In this document: positions 11,117 to 22,624 of the stretch, piece after piece
Layout: every line of letters starts with the position of its first letter
How positions within the stretch are numbered: position 1 is the first letter of the stretch
Origin: Tiliqua scincoides
Lineage: Eukaryota; Chordata; Lepidosauria; Squamata; Scincidae
Length of the DNA stretch: 64,000 bases
Reading direction: 5' to 3'
Assembly (NCBI RefSeq): GCF_035046505.1
Contig: NC_089822.1
Location: 87,713,659 to 87,777,658 of the forward strand
Position numbers and translations under genes: made by a program
Notes under the pieces: generated by a model
Database searches by the model: none
Told to the model about the DNA's origin: nothing
Seen by the model: only the letters and a program-made list of their open reading frames with translations

Positions 11117-11330
11117 GATTAGTCCGAGGGGGAGGGGGGGAAATGAATAGATCGTCTTTAGTCCAAGAGAGGCATATTCCCTGGTAGTTTCATTTTAAAA
11201 CATGGTTTGTTGTACGGTTCCTTTCAGCCACTGACTCGGCAGACTCACTTCTAAGTATAATCAGGAATTCTCAGACTTAGCTGCCATGATGGACACGACC
11301 AGCTGGTGTGCTTCCACTCAGTTTGGTGTC
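11117..11330 (-). promoter_or_regulatory. MUSK: Probable MUSK 5' untranslated/proximal promoter region
   Basis: This is the sequence directly upstream of the MUSK start codon on the minus strand. It contains a palindromic E-box CAGCTG at 11300-11305, about 185 bp from the ATG, in the context CACCAGCTGG. That is a site type bound by myogenic bHLH factors, which are known to drive muscle genes. An AT-rich TTTTAAAATG stretch near 11195-11205 could be a weak TATA-like element. No transcription start can be fixed from sequence alone, so the assignment is inference from position. Confidence 0.35.
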
Positions 11331-12285
11331 AAAACGTGGGGCTCATGAAACAAGAGAACACAAATCCCTTCAGAATGCCTTTTAAGCAAACAGTGAGGAG
11401 CACAATGCCCCCAATGCCATTCCAAAATAACAGCTTGGCCCAGAACAGTGGAACTGTCAGGCCAAGAGTGCACATGCTCAGTATTGCTCCTTAATATAAT
11501 GTCTTTCTAAAATCCCTGTCCTCTGCTGGATGCAACCAAAAACCCAATTAGTTCAGTGCAGTTCAGGGTGCCTCTACAAAGTGCACAAGGCCTCAGATTG
11601 TCTTTGAGCCTGGCTTGTACTGTGTCAGATCATTGGTCCATCTCTTATTAAGAATATTTATACACTGCTTTTTAAGAGGGGCAAAAGGTTTTAAAGAGGT
11701 TTAAATGGCACAAAAGAACAAGAAGATGGCTCCCTCTCCCAAAAAGAAACACAAGGGAGACACCAATGGCTGACATTGGAAGAACTGCTATCCTGGGATA
11801 AATTGGGACAATTGCTTTTCCCTTGCTACACATAAGAGAGCCTCCATTTTATAGGATGCATCTTTGCCTAATAAGCAGGATATACTAGGCCAATATTGCC
11901 TTCTCCAGCTGGTGGCAGCTGTATAAGGTGAGCCTTCAAACTGCAGAGCCTGGAAAATGAACCCGGACCTTACAGATAGCAAAGATGTGCTCAATTAGTG
12001 AACTATGATCATCTGATGGTGTTTATTTGAGATATACTGCATAAGAACATGGCAGCTCTTTTTAGCTAATCTTTGTATCTTTTAACTGTACTTTATTGAG
12101 AATTTATTTTCATAATTCTTGGCAATTACCAAAACAAGTTCTGTAGACTGTGTAAGAGAAAACATGGTCTGAAGATTGCAGCCATCACATGTTGTGTGCT
12201 AATGAATTTCATGTTAATAAAGTGTTGTGTAAAGAAATCAAGATAAACTAAAACATACCTGTTTACTCTCCTGATCATCTTCTTA

Positions 12286-12794
12286 CAGCCCAATCCTATC
12301 CTTTCTGTCCCCTGCTTGTGCAGCTGCTCCAAAAACAGGCACACAGCATCCAGGGGAGGAAGCAGACCAGGAGGCTTTGGAGGGGAAAGGGTATTTAAAT
12401 CCCCTTACACCTCCTGCTCCTGCTCTGCAATGAGCCTCCTTGGACATGCACCAGCGAAGTCCAAGAACAGAAAGGGAGTGGAGAGGCTGCTGCCAAAGAG
12501 GATATGATCTGGCACACACCATCACTGCCAGATTCACCCCCTCCAGCAGCCTCCCCGCTCCCATTCTTCCCCTCCCCACCTTGTTCCACCCCCTCCCCCA
12601 CCCCATCTCCCCCTCTGCCTTATGTGCTCCAGCGGATGGCCAGTAATCCCCCAATGTACACAGGAAGTCTCCAGCCTTTCCGCCAGCATCCAGGGAGCAC
12701 TGTATGCTGCCCAAGCACCCTTTACGGCTGCTTTGCAGCAGTTGCCAGCAGAACACATGTTCCACTGGCAGCTTGGCCCAACAGGATTGGACCA
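12286..12794. mobile_element. Harbinger-like MITE (class 1, long)
   Basis: The left terminus is CAGCCCAATCCTATCC and the right terminus GGATTGGACCA. A perfect TTA duplication lies at 12283-12285 and 12795-12797. The interior is rich in C/T tracts (CCTCCCCAC-like), which give long but meaningless open frames on both strands. Confidence 0.7.
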
Positions 12795-13296
12795 TTAATC
12801 CCTTTTTACTGGAGGTGACGAGTTTTAATGTGTGAACGAAAAGGAAATGTTGCTTGCCTGAAAAATAGTGACTTCAAAATCTAGAGCAAAGTGCAAACCC
12901 AGAGTTGCACCTTGGAGATGCATTCTGAATTATGCAAGTCTCTAGGAAGTGGAAGAATAATAGCTATGGGGGAAGTTCAAAAATTTCTGCCCACAGGGAC
13001 TGAATGTGTTTTATTATCATGCCAGCAACTATCCGGTAAACTGAGATAACTACTGCTTGATATATTCATTAAGCAGAATACCTATGTAAACTTAGAACTG
13101 ATTATGTGCTCACAATAGTACAAAATGTCTGCTCTGTAAAGTAAACCAAAAAGCAGTTATGAAGATTTATTTACTTATTGGGGTTTTTTCTTTAATTTTA
13201 GAAAACAACTCACATAATTACCAGCCAACATACATTTGTATTACTGATTGCATCTCATAATAAAACAAAAACTATTTCCAGTTCTGAATCACTGAG

Positions 13297-13916
13297 AGCC
13301 CAATCCTGGGCTTGGTGCACTGGCTCATTACCAGTGCACACTGTCGCAAACGTGCCATAAGGCACGTTTCCAGGCCCTATCACCAGATGAGCAGTGGTGG
13401 TAGCCCAGCGCTGGCTGGAGCAGGGCTACCACTGTGTGGGCACCCAACCTCCGCACTCAGCAGTCGTGTGGACTGCCAAGCAGCGGACAGGTAAGCAGGG
13501 GCGTGGGGGGAGGCAGGAAGGAGGTGTTCTGGGGAGGGGGGAGGGGGGCGGAAGACGAGGAGAGGGTGGGGAGGAGGCGTGCTGGGAAGACGGGGAGAGG
13601 GCAGGGGGGAGGCGTGCCGGGGGAGAGAGAGAGAGGGAGGGAGGCAGGACCAGTGGAGTGACGCTCCACTGGATCCAGAGCCTCCATGTTGGGCTCGCCG
13701 TCTTACACCGAGGCTCTTGATTCACTGCTGACATTTTGGTTGGCAATGAATCGAGTAGCCCCATTGTGGGGCTACTCTCTTTACCCAGGGGAAGGGGATG
13801 AGAGTTCCCATCTCCCGAGGAGCCACCGTCAGCTGCCTGAAGCGTGCAGGGTGTGACGTCAGCCATTTTCAGCGCTGCCACAGCCGTGCGCCCTGGGCAG
13901 CTCAGGATTGAGCTGT
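13297..13916. mobile_element. GC-rich MITE with a long polypurine core
   Basis: It starts AGCCCAATCCTGGGC and ends GCTCAGGATTGAGCTG, so the termini are inverted. The interior holds a G-rich purine tract at 13498-13650 and the markers GGGGAAGGGGATGA and CAGCTGCCTG. Several overlapping open frames on both strands come only from the biased composition. Confidence 0.6.
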
Positions 13917-14589
13917 AAATCAGCAATCTTTCCTCCAGAAAGAAATAAAACATTTCCACCTACTACTAGAATTCTCACAATTATTCTTCCTACTCTAAGT
14001 TTAATCAGGGAGGGACTTTTGCTATCAGAACATGTTCTCCAACTTTTATTTAACTTCTACCCCCCAAAATTTAAAATTGTAAAGCTTTGCCACACATGTA
14101 CTTGCAGTTATTTAAGAGGTAGTAAATAAAGTCAAAGTCTTTCCTTTTCTATCACCTTTTGAATATTTCTAAACAACCTTGTTTCTCAAATTTCTAGCAT
14201 AATTCAGTCATCATGGAGATCATTTAAAAAAATTAATAAAATAAATGAAAACCAAACTTGTCACGTTTTTCCAAAATGACTTTATTTTAGACCAGATCCA
14301 TCATGCATTCAATTATTCTTCTGCTCACAGATCTTCCAACAATTATTGTGATCTAGTTGTGCAATTTTTCAGGTGCAAGTCCCAAATCTTTTTCCTATTT
14401 ATTTATAGTTGATTTTCTAAGACTTAACCTCCAGTAAAATCTTACAAATAAAATTATTAACAACAGCTAGGTCAAGTAATATTACATTAAATCCATCTTG
14501 AATGAATTCAAACAAAAAAAAAAAGACAAATCAGATGCCTGCTTTAGTCTTTAAAAGAAATTTTAACCTACCTTCTGCAAGAATATAGT

Positions 14590-14830
14590 CCAGGTGCAGA
14601 GCCCATGAAAGGGGGATGCAGGGGTTAAATTGTACCCAGGCCCAGGGTCAGAAAGGAGGTCCAGGAGCCAAACCAGGGAAGCCAGAAAATTTCCTGGGAA
14701 CTTACATTTTCAATTTCACCAGGTCCAATGAGAAAGGGGTGCAGGGGGTATATCGTGCCTGGTCCTGGGGTCAAAAGGGGGCCAGTGAAGAAAAGGAAGG
14801 GAGCTGGAAAATTTGTGGGAACTTGGAACA
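14590..14830 (+). repeat. Two diverged tandem copies of a repeat of roughly 125 bp
   Basis: GGGGATGCAGGGGTTAAATT...CAGAAAATTTCCTGGGAACTT is followed by a second copy GGGGTGCAGGGGGTATATCG...CTGGAAAATTTGTGGGAACTT. It is non-coding and the family was not recognised. Confidence 0.6.
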
Positions 14831-15650
14831 TGTTTGCATAAATTGTGTGAAGACTAGCAGTCACATTTTGTGTAAACCTACATGGTTTTATATATTGTAA
14901 TTCATAGAAATTATGATCCAATGATGGCATGAAATTATGATTCAGTGGAGAAGGGAAGGCCCCCTCACACACACCCCCAAAACACACTTTGTACCCCCTG
15001 ATAAAATTCCTCTCAGAGGCCCTGAACGTCCCCATCCCCAAGCAGGGTGGCATTTTACGGGGTCTGGGGGGAAAGAGACCTGGAGGCAAGTGGGAGGCAA
15101 GCAGCCTGCTCTGCAGTCACTGGCAAAACCAGCCACTATCATTCTTGCTTTTTCTTCCAGTGCCGACTGGGCTCAGCACCAGAGAGCAGGCAGGCAGCAA
15201 GCAGTGAGTCGGGCCTGAAGGACTTTGTTCCCAGCAGTTACGAAGCAGGGCTGTGCTGCTCCCAGGAGGAAAGCCCAGGCACCCACAGGAGCCCAGGCAC
15301 TCCTCAGACACCCAGAGGGGTACCTGGAGGCAAAAATAATGGGGGCTGCTCACCCAGCATTCTGGTGCCCAGTATATGGGATGGGGGAGATGTGCCCCCC
15401 ACTCTTTCCCAGTCCTAGAAACCTCTAACAAGATGTCTTAGGGGAAAGACAGGGCTGGATGGGACCAGGACTGAGCAGAGGACAGTCTGTGTAGGAGAGA
15501 TGGGAGGGGAAAGACCAATGGCAGATATAGATCTGTTAATGAATGTAAGGGTCTGCTGGGCCTGGGGACTCCATTTCCCAAGAGGCCCTGCTGTGACTGG
15601 GACTCTGGCCCTGATGGGGAAGCCTTGCCAGAGGCTGGGAGAAGGAGGGA

Positions 15651-16058
15651 GTGGGAGGCCTGGAGCAGGTGTGTGGAGGAGGTCATCAGAGAACCCACAC
15701 AGGGGAGAAACCCTATAAGTGCCAGGAGTGTGGAGTGACCTTCAATCACAGTTGGAATCTTAAGCGCCACCAGAAAATCCATACAGGAGAGAAACCCTAT
15801 ATGTGTCAGGAGTGTGGAATGCCCTTCAGTCAGAGTGGGAATCTTAAGTGCCATCAGAGAACCCACACAGGGGAGAAACCTTTAAGTGCCAGGAGTGTGG
15901 AAAGGCCTTCCCTCACAGTAGTGTACAAGATCCACCAGAGAACCCATGCAGGGGAGAAACCCTGTAAGTGCCAGGAGTGTGGGAAGATCTTCAGTCAGAG
16001 TGGTCATCTTATTAGCCACCAGAGAATCCATTCAAGAGAGAAACCTTATACAGCTTAG
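15651..16058 (+). pseudogene. C2H2 zinc-finger gene fragment (3' end, damaged)
   Basis: This is a tandem C2H2 array of the large DNA-binding zinc-finger family. After a half finger (HQRTHTGEKP) come two good fingers: YKCQECGVTF...HQKIH and YMCQECGMPF...HQRTH. A third follows in which a 1-base loss (near 15890) and a later 2-base loss (near 15922) garble the region and remove both cysteines. The last finger is CKCQECGKIF...HQRIH, then REKPYTA and a stop. The TGEKP linkers are intact elsewhere. AATAAA at 16211-16216 could be the old polyadenylation site. There is no KRAB or SCAN segment, and the array starts mid-finger, so this is most likely a dead partial copy of a zinc-finger gene. A last exon of a living gene cannot be fully excluded. 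It lies between MUSK and SVEP1. Confidence 0.7.
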
Positions 16059-16393
16059 AAGTGTTAAAATTGGTTTTCTGTGCAGCCAGGCAACAAAAGT
16101 TGAGTCCCTTGTTTGCATCAAATAATTGATATTTGAAAAATTCCTGCTATTTCTGCAGTGTTTGTTTGAAATATATTTTAAGTGCCTTACTCATTCTGGT
16201 TTTTTTCTAAAATAAAATTTGTCAAAATTGCCCTGTTATTTCCTAGAATCTATGGACTGGGCTTTGCTCAGTCATTGTCCAAGTTTGGGTCCAGCACCAA
16301 TCAGTATGATGCAGTGAACCCTCCATTTTACAGATCTCGATTATACAGACTTCAGAAATGGACACTTTCTGCTGTTTTGAAAATTAGTCTTAC

Positions 16394-16729
16394 AGGTTGT
16401 GCCTCTCTATCCGCTGATTCGAGACCCACGGTTTGAACTAACCATTGGTTCCGAATCCACAGATATGGCCAACTTGGAACCTCTGGATGCTAACGGAGCC
16501 ATGTTCCAGTCAGAGGGCTTTCTGAACTATCCCCAACCTTGCCTGAGCCCTCTCTGTCCCTCAGAAGGCCTTCTAAGGTCTCCAGAAGGCTGAAAATTGT
16601 CATTTTTTGGTTTACAGCATCTGGAGGATCTAAAGTGCCAAGACCCATGGATTTGATTATCCACAGTTTTCAGCATTTTTAGGGGTTCTGGGAATGGAAT
16701 AGAACCCCTGCGGATGCCGAGGTGTGACG
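16394..16729. mobile_element. Tc1/mariner (pogo/Tigger-like) MITE
   Basis: It begins TA/CAGGTTGTGCCTCTCTATCC and ends with the inverted CGGATGCCGAGGTGTGACG followed by TTATA. Inside are CCACAGATATGGCC and TCCACAGTTTTCAGC. It is a relative of 61041-61548, non-autonomous. Confidence 0.6.
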
Positions 16730-17141
16730 TTATATACATTTTGCAGATGCATGCCTCCATTGACTTCAGTGCATTTGGATTTAATGGACTTTTAGCATTA
16801 ACAGAAACCCTTCCTATTATGCTATTAAATTGAGGGTTCCCTGTACTATCAAATTTGTTTTTCACCTTTCAGGAAAAGTTATAATATTCTAACATTTCCC
16901 TAGTAATTGTTTGCCTACAATTCTGCTTGGTTTTTCACAATCAAAATAATGCTAAATTCTGTAGGAAGTTGAGTCATTTGACCCTTTCCTAAACTGTTAT
17001 ACAAACCCTACTCCCCCCAAGCCAGATTGTACCAGTCCTGTTACTGTCCTACAGGACAATAGAAGACATTGACCACAAAGCACTGATGGTGCACGGGGAA
17101 TGGCTGGCCCAAGTCCATACCAGTTTGGAACTAGTGGGCAA

Positions 17142-17371
17142 CCCAATCTTGAGCTGCCCGGAGTGCAGGGCTGCTGCGGTGCCAAAAATGGCTGCCGTGG
17201 CATCCAGCGCTTCCTGGGCAGCTGCCGGTGGTTCCTCGGGGGAAGGGGAAGAGGGTCTTACACTGTTGGGAGCTCCACAGAATGGCAGAGGGGTGGCAAT
17301 AATGATAGCCCACAGGATACACTGGCAAACCTTGCTGTTTGTCACTGTGTCCTGCAGATAAGATTGGGCTG
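17142..17371. mobile_element. GC-rich MITE of the CCAATCC group
   Basis: The left end ACCCAATCTTGAGCTGCC and right end AAGATTGGGCTG are inverted. It shares AAAATGGCTGCCG and GGGGGAAGGGGAAGA with copies at 3815 and 13297. It is non-coding. Confidence 0.55.
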
Positions 17372-18053
17372 TATAAGCCCATACATGCTCCCACCACAAT
17401 CTAGGTAACATTTACTGCATTTTTCTTGCCCCAGTAGTGAAGCACCTTATTTTTGATGTTAATTCTTTTACAATAAACCTTGTTGCCCAGGCATATGTTC
17501 CAACGGCATGACACACTTGTTGCGACTTGCTGAAGAGCATAAAAGCAACTTTCTGAAGAGCTTGGGCTGGTCCTGCAGGAAGCGTTGATCAGCTATGCAC
17601 AGCAACAGACACCACATGCTGACTACCCCAGGTAAAGTCATGCAGGGGGCTAGAGAAAAGGGGGTGGAATGGGGGTGGGCAGAACAGGGATGCAACCGAG
17701 GCAAGGAGGAGGGTGGATCGGGCCCAGGAAGGGGACTGGTTCAGCGGCAGTGGTGCCTGCCAGATCCTGACCACTTCCCAGGCCCAATCCTCCTTCGTGA
17801 GTTAGGTAGGATTGGGCTGCTAATCTGTTTGACCAGAAGCTTCTCTCCCAGTTTATTCTTTAAAAGGGATTGTGCGCTCTCTCTCTCTCTCTCTCTGCAT
17901 CTGCACTGACTGCAACAAGTGAAAGATTCCTTATCAGGGAGCTGTTTTGTTGTACTTTAATCACTCTCCTTTAGAAGGGCAGGACTGTATTCTACTCCAG
18001 GGAATATTTATTAAATACATTCTCCATGCAGTTCCCCTGGTTGCACTTTAGGG

Positions 18054-18657
18054 CAGGGCTTCCCAAAGTGTGGGTTGTGACTCAGCAGTGAGTCATGAGC
18101 CTATGCTGGGAGGGCTGTGACCTGGGCCCTCCTGCCGGCTCTTGCTTCTGGATGGCTCCAAATTGGAATCATTCCAGAAGCATTAGAAGACACTGGAGGC
18201 CTGTTCCCAGCCAGCAACCTACTCTATCGGCCTCAGAATGGCCCACAGAAGTGCAGTAATGGACCTCCCCAGTCCCGTGCCCAGGACAAAGGTCCATGAT
18301 GGTGCCCCCCAGGCTGTTGCCACTCCCCCCCCCTCACCTGTGAGGTTCCCCAATGCTATAAACTGCCTCCAGAAAACTGGAAGCACAGTTTCCACCCGTC
18401 AGGAGCCTCAAAGAGGCTGCCGCGGGGTCCTAGCAGCTAGCGCATGGGGCTTTTGCCCCATCTCACCCTATGGTAGGCCCGCAACTGCAGAAACATCCAA
18501 AAGTCACTTCTAGTCAAACAGTAGTGACTTCCAAAAACTAACAAAGGCTGATAGAGTGGGTCAGAAGATGCCTCCGCGGCCTTGCAAGGAGCAGCGCATT
18601 GCGACCCACTGGGGAGGACGAGGTGGGTTGTGGCACTGGAAGGTTTGGAAACTGCTG
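18054..18657. mobile_element. hAT-like element with perfect 8-bp target duplication
   Basis: The left end is CAGGGCTTCCCAAAGTGTGG and the right end GTTTGGAAACTGCTG. Both sides carry CTTTAGGG (18046-18053 and 18658-18665). At 604 bp it is non-coding and GC-richer than its flanks. Confidence 0.8.
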
Positions 18658-18665
18658 CTTTAGGG

Positions 18666-21600
18666 CATTCACCCTTGTCTCAAAGCCAAGGATCACCAAA
18701 TGACAATTCCCAGATTTTCACTGTCTATGCGGCATGACAAACGTGGGGGGGGGGGAGTCAAAGAAGATTTGAATTGCAGGTACAGCACCAAGCCACAAAG
18801 TCTTTGAGGCGCAGTCTGCAATCCTTGCCTGAAAGGGCCCGAACCAGCGAAGACCTCTGGGCTCAGTTGGAGTCCCCTTTAAATAATCAGCTAACCCTCA
18901 GCATGCGCATCATTCCCTGTTCTTAACCCCATACCCACACAATATTGACCACACTGGGAGGCCGGCTGTAATGTACTGGCCCTCTTGGTTTTTTGAGGCT
19001 ATAGTTATTTTGCCCCGGCTGATGTAAGGTAGTGATTGCTGAAGAGAGGAATATGGTCAGCTGATTTGGTTGGGACATAAAAGAGAAAGGAAAGGAAGAG
19101 GAAGAGACTTCACTGTTAGCTAGGAGGATGAGCTTTCTTTACTTGCAGGTGAAAATGTGCTTCTCTTGTATTATTTTAAACCATCTTTCTGTTAATTTGG
19201 AATGTGGGGGATTTATTATTGAGTTAAAACAATGGGGGGCATTTTGTAACCCTTGTTAGTAGTTTGTTTTTTTTCATTTGCATGAAGGAACGGATCACTC
19301 CCTACCCCATCCAGCTCTCCTTTCTTTGTGAAAAGGAGCTTCAGGTCAGTAACCCAGGAGATGGGTCTAGGACCACCACACCAGCTTAGTTCCTACTATA
19401 TTTTTATTGACTATAAAGTTGTGCAACCCTCAATGCAGACCCTCAGAAACAAGTCAGTACCGAACTGACAAATGAACACCATTTCCCTTAAAAACAAGGG
19501 GCTGAGTGTATACGATTGCAGGGTGAAAAATGAAAACCCTAGCCAGCTGGGCCACTATTCCTCCCAAATTGCATTTATCTTATATCTTACCCTGTCAATC
19601 TTCCCAGGGGCTCTAACATTCCTCCAAACCCTATCCTGGAGAAGGTCAGACCAAAGAATGAGCAATCCAGGAACCCAAGCCTTCTGACAACAAAATCCCT
19701 CCTGGCATTGACATCAAAGACATTGTGTTTCTCTGCCTGAGGTGACTCTTGCCAAGATGCAGTAAAAGGACCTGTGGTGAATGGTGCCCATGCAGATATT
19801 TCCAAAACACTGGAGGCAACTGACCCTGCTGCTGCATACCAGGGATCCCAACCCAGCTGACATCCATGAATTCTGCAAGCCCAGTTGATACCATGCTGGG
19901 GACCCTTTGCCAGGTTGGAGAGATGTCCTGGAGATACCCTGTTCCTGGTGTTCCCTGGCTGCTCCTTGATAGCCCTCTTTCTCCAAAAGTGGGGTGTCCA
20001 AAACAACATCCTGTGCAGTTGTGGCAAGCACTTCTCAGACTTCTATTCTGAGCAGGCATCACCACTGCTTCTGGAGTCCCAGGGAAGCTGAGAGCAGGAG
20101 CATAGGTTTAAGATGGGGGTGTTATATTCTGGAGACCCCACATTCTTCAGGAGCAATGTCCACACTGCAGAGATATGGTTGATTCGCAGTTGGTGCTAGG
20201 GTGTCCTGCTAAGTGAGTTCCTCCTCCTGTCCCATGCAGGCCTTCCTAGGGTCTAGACTCCAGGCAAAGTGCCACTATGCACTTCTAAAGCTCCACCCCC
20301 ACCATCCCTGTGATCACCACTCAAGTTCAGTGATGCTACCCATGAGGAGGGCAGGGCTTTGGGAGTGAAGTATGGGCAGGAGTGAGACTTGCTGGTGCTC
20401 TCACACATCCCCCCCCCCCCAGAAACACATTGGGGGAAACATGTACACAGGGCTCATGAGAATGTTGATGGCCAGTGTAGCCACGGATTGCCAACAAAGT
20501 TACTGGATCACAACACAGGCCTCACATGGTCACTTTCCTCACTATTCCTCATGTACTCATCTGCTTGCTTTATTTGTTTGCTGTGCTCATTTGCTTGTTT
20601 GAGGAATCACTCATTTTACTTGCTATGTATTTCAATTCTGAATTTAAGTTATTGTCAAAGCTCACTCATTCACCTAACAAGTGGAACTGAGTGAACAGCT
20701 ATTTAGCAGCTAGATTACATATAATATGATTTGGCTCAGTTATCTTAGCTCAAGATGCTTGCATCTCTGCAAATATCATTTTGAGGATGATGTTCCACCT
20801 CTTAAAGGGAAACATTTGCAAATGGCCCAAATAAGTATAATGCAAATTCTATAAGGGATCTTTTCAGTGATTTCTCCTCCCTACATTGACAGTGAGTATT
20901 TTCCATACAATTTTTGTTAAAAGCTCACTTTAATATTTAAATAAAACAGGTAAATATAATTTTTGAAACTGCTTCTCAAGCAATGTAAGCACTGTAACTT
21001 CCCAAGAGATAAACATGACAATCATAGTCTGAAATTGCCAGGTTTGGGGAGATCTGGAGTTCTGATTGTTTCTACAGAGATCCACTTATAATTCATACCA
21101 CTTTCTAAATCTAAGTGCAGATAGAGATGTTAGAAATGCCCCCCACCCGCCATGGTATTCTCCATTAAGAATGAATCTGGGAATTGTACATTTGCTTTCC
21201 CATAGTTTAGGGGTGTCAAATTTGTTTCATATAGTGAGCAGAATAGCATTAATGAGGGCCATTAAGCAGGAAGTGACATCAATAAGCAGATGATGACCAG
21301 AAATAAGCACTGAGGTGAAAAACATAGCAAGTAAAATTACATAGCTTCAAATTACAGAAGAGGAAATGTGCAAATCTTGTTCATGATTTCAAGATATGGG
21401 AGAGCCCAATTATGCTAGTAGAGCCCAATTATAATGGGTGCTGGAGAAATTGCTTCCAGGGGCTGCCTCCGGCCCATGAGCCTTATGTTTGATACCTCTG
21501 CCATAGACCTTGCAGACAGCTGAGAGGGAAAATGATTCAGATTAAACTCCATGTAGTTTTTCTGATCCTCAGCAAGTTTACACAGACATGAGCCATTCAG
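18666..21600. other. Intergenic stretch: no gene recognised
   Basis: Several mid-length open frames occur on the minus strand at 19587-20065, but none resembles a known domain and three frames overlap. A C-run is at about 20410. Old repeat relics are likely, but I cannot name them. Confidence 0.5.
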
Positions 21601-21608
21601 TTCATTGA

Positions 21609-22318
21609 CAGCCCAATCCTATGTAACTCCCCATGCAGTGATACAGCACCACCAACATGGCCTCTGCTGTAACCCATGGTGTAGTGGTTCTCAAACTGGT
21701 GAGTTGCGACCCACCGGTTCATATAAAGGTTCCCCATCCCTTTAAGGGGAAGGGGAGAGGCACGGAAGAAATCCCCAGGATCGCACCTGTATGGGGGGTG
21801 AGGGGAGTGCTGTATGAAGACAGGGCTGCAGGAGGTGTGGGGAGTCCTGCGCAGCCCTCTGCAGCGCTCCCCAAGCCTTGGAATGTTTGGAGAAAGCAGG
21901 CGCAAAGCACTTCCGTTTTGCAGGAGGTGCTTTGCGCCCGCTTTCTCAGAATGTTCCAAGCCTTGGGGAGCGCTGCAGAGGGCTCCCCGCACCTCCTGCA
22001 GCCCTGTCGTCATAAAGTAAGTCACAAGCACCCCCCTCACCCCTCCCCTTAGCAGTGTGATCCTGGGGGTCTTGTCGCTGCCCTAGCCCTTCCCCTGCAA
22101 GAACTTACTGAGGAGTAAAGCTCCTTCAAAGTTTGAGAACCACTGCCATGGGGTTTTTGGCATGTTGAGGCCTCCCCAGGATAAGGAAACATTTATTACC
22201 TTGCCCCAGGGTAAGCTCCAGCAGCCGCCATGGGTCAACTTGCATCTGCACCAGTTATAGTGCTGGCATAAATCTCTGTTTACCAAGCAAGACAAATTGA
22301 TAGGGGGTTAGGATTCAG
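21609..22318. mobile_element. Class 1 MITE split by a later hAT insertion
   Basis: The left part begins CAGCCCAATCCTATG at 21609. The right part resumes after 22145 with GAGGCCTCCCCAGG and GCACCAGTTATAGTGCTGG, and ends near GGTTAGGATTC. Between them lies the hAT-like element 21682-22145, whose target duplication is made of MITE sequence. Confidence 0.6.
21682..22145. mobile_element. hAT-like foldback element, nested
   Basis: The termini are TAGTGGTTCTCAAACT and AGTTTGAGAACCACTG. Flanks are CCATGGTG and CCATGGGG. The centre is a long inverted repeat: ACAGGGCTGCAGGAGGTG at about 21820 pairs with CACCTCCTGCAGCCCTGT ending near 22007. That gives arms of about 90 bp around a short loop near 21913. 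Confidence 0.75.
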
Positions 22319-22624
22319 CAGGCACTGCTGCTGCTAAATCTGCTCCCTTACCAAGCCTGATCCACTCTCCTCCCTAACATCACCACCCCATTCTGCCCAC
22401 CCCTCCCCATTCCATCCTGCCTCCACCCTCTCACTGCCCTGTCCCTCCTCCCCCACCAGCCTACTTTAGTCAGTGGATCTTTGACTTTCTGATGGTGCTC
22501 CAACTTATTTGCTGGTGGCCAGGCAGCATGCACCGTCGGCTGCTGATCTGCGGTAGCTATAAAGCAGTCACAACTGGTGCAACATGCGTCTCGTCCATGG
22601 CCAGCCTTCTAGGACTGGGCCATC

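Noticed and set aside
12283-13959. Several long overlapping open frames on both strands
   Set aside because: They lie in C/T- or G/A-rich MITE cores, with low-complexity protein sequence and no domain.
18955-19400. Possible LTR-like stretch with a TATA-like ATAAAAG
   Set aside because: No paired copy, flanking duplication or internal part is seen; too weak to annotate.
19587-20065. Three overlapping minus-strand frames of 105-146 codons
   Set aside because: There is no recognisable domain, and several frames are open at once, which points to composition rather than a gene.
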